Shown one piece after another: positions 61,300 through 64,000 of a stretch of DNA of 64,000 nucleotides. The position numbers and the translations under genes were made by a program. Source of the stretch: Branchiostoma floridae (lineage: Eukaryota > Chordata > Leptocardii > Amphioxiformes > Branchiostomatidae). Within the stretch, counting starts at the first letter, position 1; every line of letters begins with the position of its first letter. Under the pieces are notes generated by a model, which did no database searches, was not told the origin of the DNA, and saw only the letters and a list, made by a program, of their open reading frames with translations. Location of the stretch: assembly GCF_000003815.2 (NCBI RefSeq), contig NC_049987.1, forward strand, positions 13,329,434 through 13,393,433, in the 5' to 3' direction.

Positions 61300-63290
61300 T
61301 CATATATAAATACGTACCCGTACAGTGATGGAAACTAGAGAGGCTGTGGATAAGGTCAACAGCCGATGGTTTAATCCACTTGTGAGAAACTTTAGATACA
61401 CATCACTCAAAGCAAGAAAGGCGTCCATAGGGTCACGACATACATTCATGTAATGGTTAATGATGTATTCAGTAATAATACCTCGGGCTATCACAGGCTA
61501 TGTGTGCAGTGCACTACTGTTGACAGAAACGATGTTTACACAGCGGCACATACGTGAGATGTTGGTATCTGCATCACTCATACTACGCTTTATCAATACT
61601 TTGAAGATACGTTTCAAGATACTTCAAAGTCAGGTGCTAACCACACTGTTTTCATCGATAATGCCGAGCAGGAGAACCACTTTTATTGAACTCTCCTAGC
61701 CTATAGTTAAGTATACACATAATACCCTACCTTCAATAAAAAGCATATCATTGACATGGTCGCTCATACGACAATGTCGTTCAACTGCAATATGACCTTT
61801 ATTATAACATAACATGAAGAGCGGTACTTACAGTGAAGAAGAGCCAACAGAACGTAAAGCCCACAGCAACCCCGACCGTCAGCTCCGTGAATCTCAGGTT
61901 CAACTGTCTCTCTTTGTCTTGTGACTTTCCTCTTCTTCTGCCTCTTCGTCCTTCTTTCGTATCCACTATTGATGATACATTAGACGGTCCATCATTCTGT
62001 ATGGTCGGGGGCGTCAGGCTTCTGTTTCTATGCATCTCGCTAACGTGCTCTTGCTCGGGGTCCTCTACGGGGTTGACTCGTCTGGAGCACCGGAAGGATC
62101 GTCTCCTCCATCCGCACCATATGTGCGAGGCCACCACCGTGTTACACACCACCACGACCACCATTGTCAAAGACATGACTACAAAATTCAGATAAACCAC
62201 GAAGCTTCCAGTCACAGTCTTGTCTCTAAAGTTAAACATGCACCAAGAGTACGGGTAATGTATAACGTTCTCGTTTAGACCAAATACGGGCAACAGGGAC
62301 ACGACTGTTGCGTAGAGGAGGAGGATGAAGACGGTGACCGTCGGTATCTTGGAGTCCGGACCGAAGTGTTTCTCGTACAGGAACGGCAGGATGATGGAGA
62401 TGCACCGCTCGATGCTCATGAGCGCCACGAGCAGCTGAGAGGCACAGCTGAGGCCGTACAGAAGCGTGCCGGTGAAGTTACACATGTGTCTGTTGGCGAA
62501 GACGTCGTGGAAGTAGGCTGCTACGGGAGGGATGAGACCGATAGAGCAATTCAAGACGTCTGTCCAGGCCTGGAGAAAGGAACCAAGTAAAAGAATAGGT
62601 GAATGAACCTTGTGACTTATAAATGAACCATTAGCATACTCTCTTATGTAACACCTTACTCTACATCATAGAACAAAGTATGATTGGGTAATGGCCCTTG
62701 TGCATACTCATTTGTATCATACAATACTCTACATCGTTCTAAAGAATTGCATACACTAGGGCTAAGTGAAAACAGCCATTTGAAACAAAATAAACAAAAG
62801 CAGGTGTACTAAATGCAGACAGAACGAAAGGAAGAATGAAGCACAGATAAAGAAGACAGATAAATGAAAAACAGAATGTTGGAAGAAAAAAGAAGGAAAG
62901 ATGAATCTAAACAAGAAGGTCGAACGAAACCACACAACAAAATCCTTAGAAACCTAATTTCAAGACTGTAAATCTAACACTATGATCTCTTACCAGACTT
63001 ACCAGGTAACGTAGAAGTACGGTCGGCCATGACCTCCTCCTGGCCAGGATGTAGTGAATGACCACCAGGACGAAGACGTTCCCGACGAAGCCTATGGTAA
63101 CGGACATGCCCAGGGTTATAAACGCCACCACAACGAGCCAGTAAGGCAGCCCGGAGGCTTCTGCAACACTCAGCGGAGGCGTAGTGAAGTCTGAGACATT
63201 GGTGGATCCGTTGAAGAGAGTTGAAGTCTCCCTGAGGTGGTCAGAGTCAGTCATGTTCTCAAGCCAGGAGCCGACTTCTCCCGCAGCCAT
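61300..63290 (-). CDS. Prostanoid-receptor-like GPCR B, three exons
   Basis: Exon 1, 63290-63003, encodes MAAGEVGSWLENMTDSDHL and TM1 to the start of TM2, ending VLLRYL at GTAAGT in phase 0. Exon 2, 62569-61832, continues AWTDVLNCSIGL through TM6, ending FCWLFFT at GTAAGT in phase 0. Exon 3, 61497-61300, is proposed: after an ATAG acceptor in phase 0 it reads PVIARGIITEYIINHYM, an ECL3 stretch and a TM7-like FLALSDVYLKFLTSGLNHRL, then stop. Total about 407 residues. ECL2 (HYPYSWCMFNFRD) and TM3 (MSIERC) mark it as a paralogue of GPCR A. Loop 3 is long, basic and Ser-rich (RRGRRRGKSQDKERQLN). Exons 1-2 are firm. Exon 3 is moderate: it lacks NPxxY (SGLNHRL), so it may be degenerate, or the true last exon may lie elsewhere. 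Confidence 0.75.
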
Positions 63291-64000
63291 GATGTAAAGA
63301 TGGGCGACAGTCAAGTACTCTCAACCGGAGACCCTCACTTGTTTGCCTGCTGGAAGTCGGTGGTAGCTATAAAAGAATACGGAAACATCAGCCGTAATCA
63401 TAATCGCATCCCGTGATGTTTGGTCTGTCAACTCAAAACTGCTGCGTCACTTCCGATGTAAACAGTGCCTGCTTCCCTGTAACATTTATTTTACAAAACA
63501 AAGAAATGGCGTCTATGGAATTAAAAATCAAAGGCTATGATACAGATAACAAAATAAAAAATACCTGTACTAGATGAAAAGCTGACAAACTAAGGTTTGA
63601 CCGAAAGACGCAGGTTTCCAGCGACAGAGAAGAGTACTGATGTGAAAGATCAAAGCGCCATTGACGATGCCTGCAGTAAGCACGCCAACCAGAATGATTA
63701 ATGCCTGATGTGATTACAGCAATATGAATCAATGATTGCGTTAGCAAGGAAGATACAATTGCATGGACGTAAGGCGATCACAAGGGAGTATGAGCAGGAG
63801 GTTAAACTTCTTTGCCTTTTTTTCTATATTTTGATAAAGAGACTAGTTGGAATGCTATTGGAGTCTTGTATATTTCCTGAGTCTACTTCTATTTAATATT
63901 CTATGACTTAAGTCGAAATATCAAGCACTTTAGGACTGAAATGATGTATTAATATGTAAAAATCAGCCCCTCCCATAAGAATTTGGAATCTGCCATACCA
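63291..64000. other. Upstream region of GPCR B
   Basis: No coding signal. It probably includes the 5' UTR and promoter of GPCR B; an in-frame Met at 63314 could alternatively be its start. Confidence 0.4.

Overview
The window looks like a piece of an invertebrate deuterostome genome, most likely a cephalochordate (amphioxus, Branchiostoma). This is inferred from gene content, not from a database search. Genes have many short GT-AG exons in phase with each other. The recognisable products (USP45/USP16-type deubiquitinase, TMEM39A, a vertebrate-style Toll-like receptor, prostanoid-receptor-like GPCRs) are animal proteins. Introns and spacers are full of short hairpin elements, a tRNA-derived SINE, CR1/Jockey-like retrotransposon scraps and satellites. 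Four N runs (24147-24246, 27544-27643, 27950-28076, 55839-56453) mark assembly gaps.

Layout. 1-3033: nothing supportable. 3034-4825 (+): three-exon gene for a charged, low-complexity protein I do not recognise, with a long 3' region. 7392-17406 (-): USP45/USP16 orthologue, 18 coding exons traced. 19010-21931 (+): small protein with a YccV/HspQ-type (hemimethylated-DNA-binding) domain, divergent from USP45. 22866-24052 (-): two fused non-LTR retrotransposon 3' fragments. 24247-27543 (-): one contig holding the N-terminal half of a Toll-like receptor and the C-terminal LRRCT-TM-TIR half of one, in an order that cannot be a single gene. 27644-28990: satellite with a 157-bp period. 28991-33618: hairpins, a minisatellite and a dead retrotransposon. 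33619-43584 (+): TMEM39A, with a SINE in intron 1, a diverged repeat array in a middle intron and a partial duplication of one splice acceptor plus exon start. 47868-57643 and 61300-63290 (-): two tandem prostanoid-receptor-like GPCRs. The first has its TM7 exon about 8.7 kb away, across an intron that carries tandem repeats and a gap-containing element resembling a Penelope-like retroelement.

The genes do not form a pathway. USP45 and the YccV gene may share a divergent promoter region (17407-19009). The receptor genes reflect tandem duplication. The most unusual signals are the decoy splice acceptor in TMEM39A, the permuted TLR contig, the element at 55745-56563 with a 14-bp target-site duplication, 48-bp inverted arms and a decayed hammerhead-ribozyme-like core, a dispersed repeat family with a similar core, and differences in intron position and TM7 motif between the two GPCRs.
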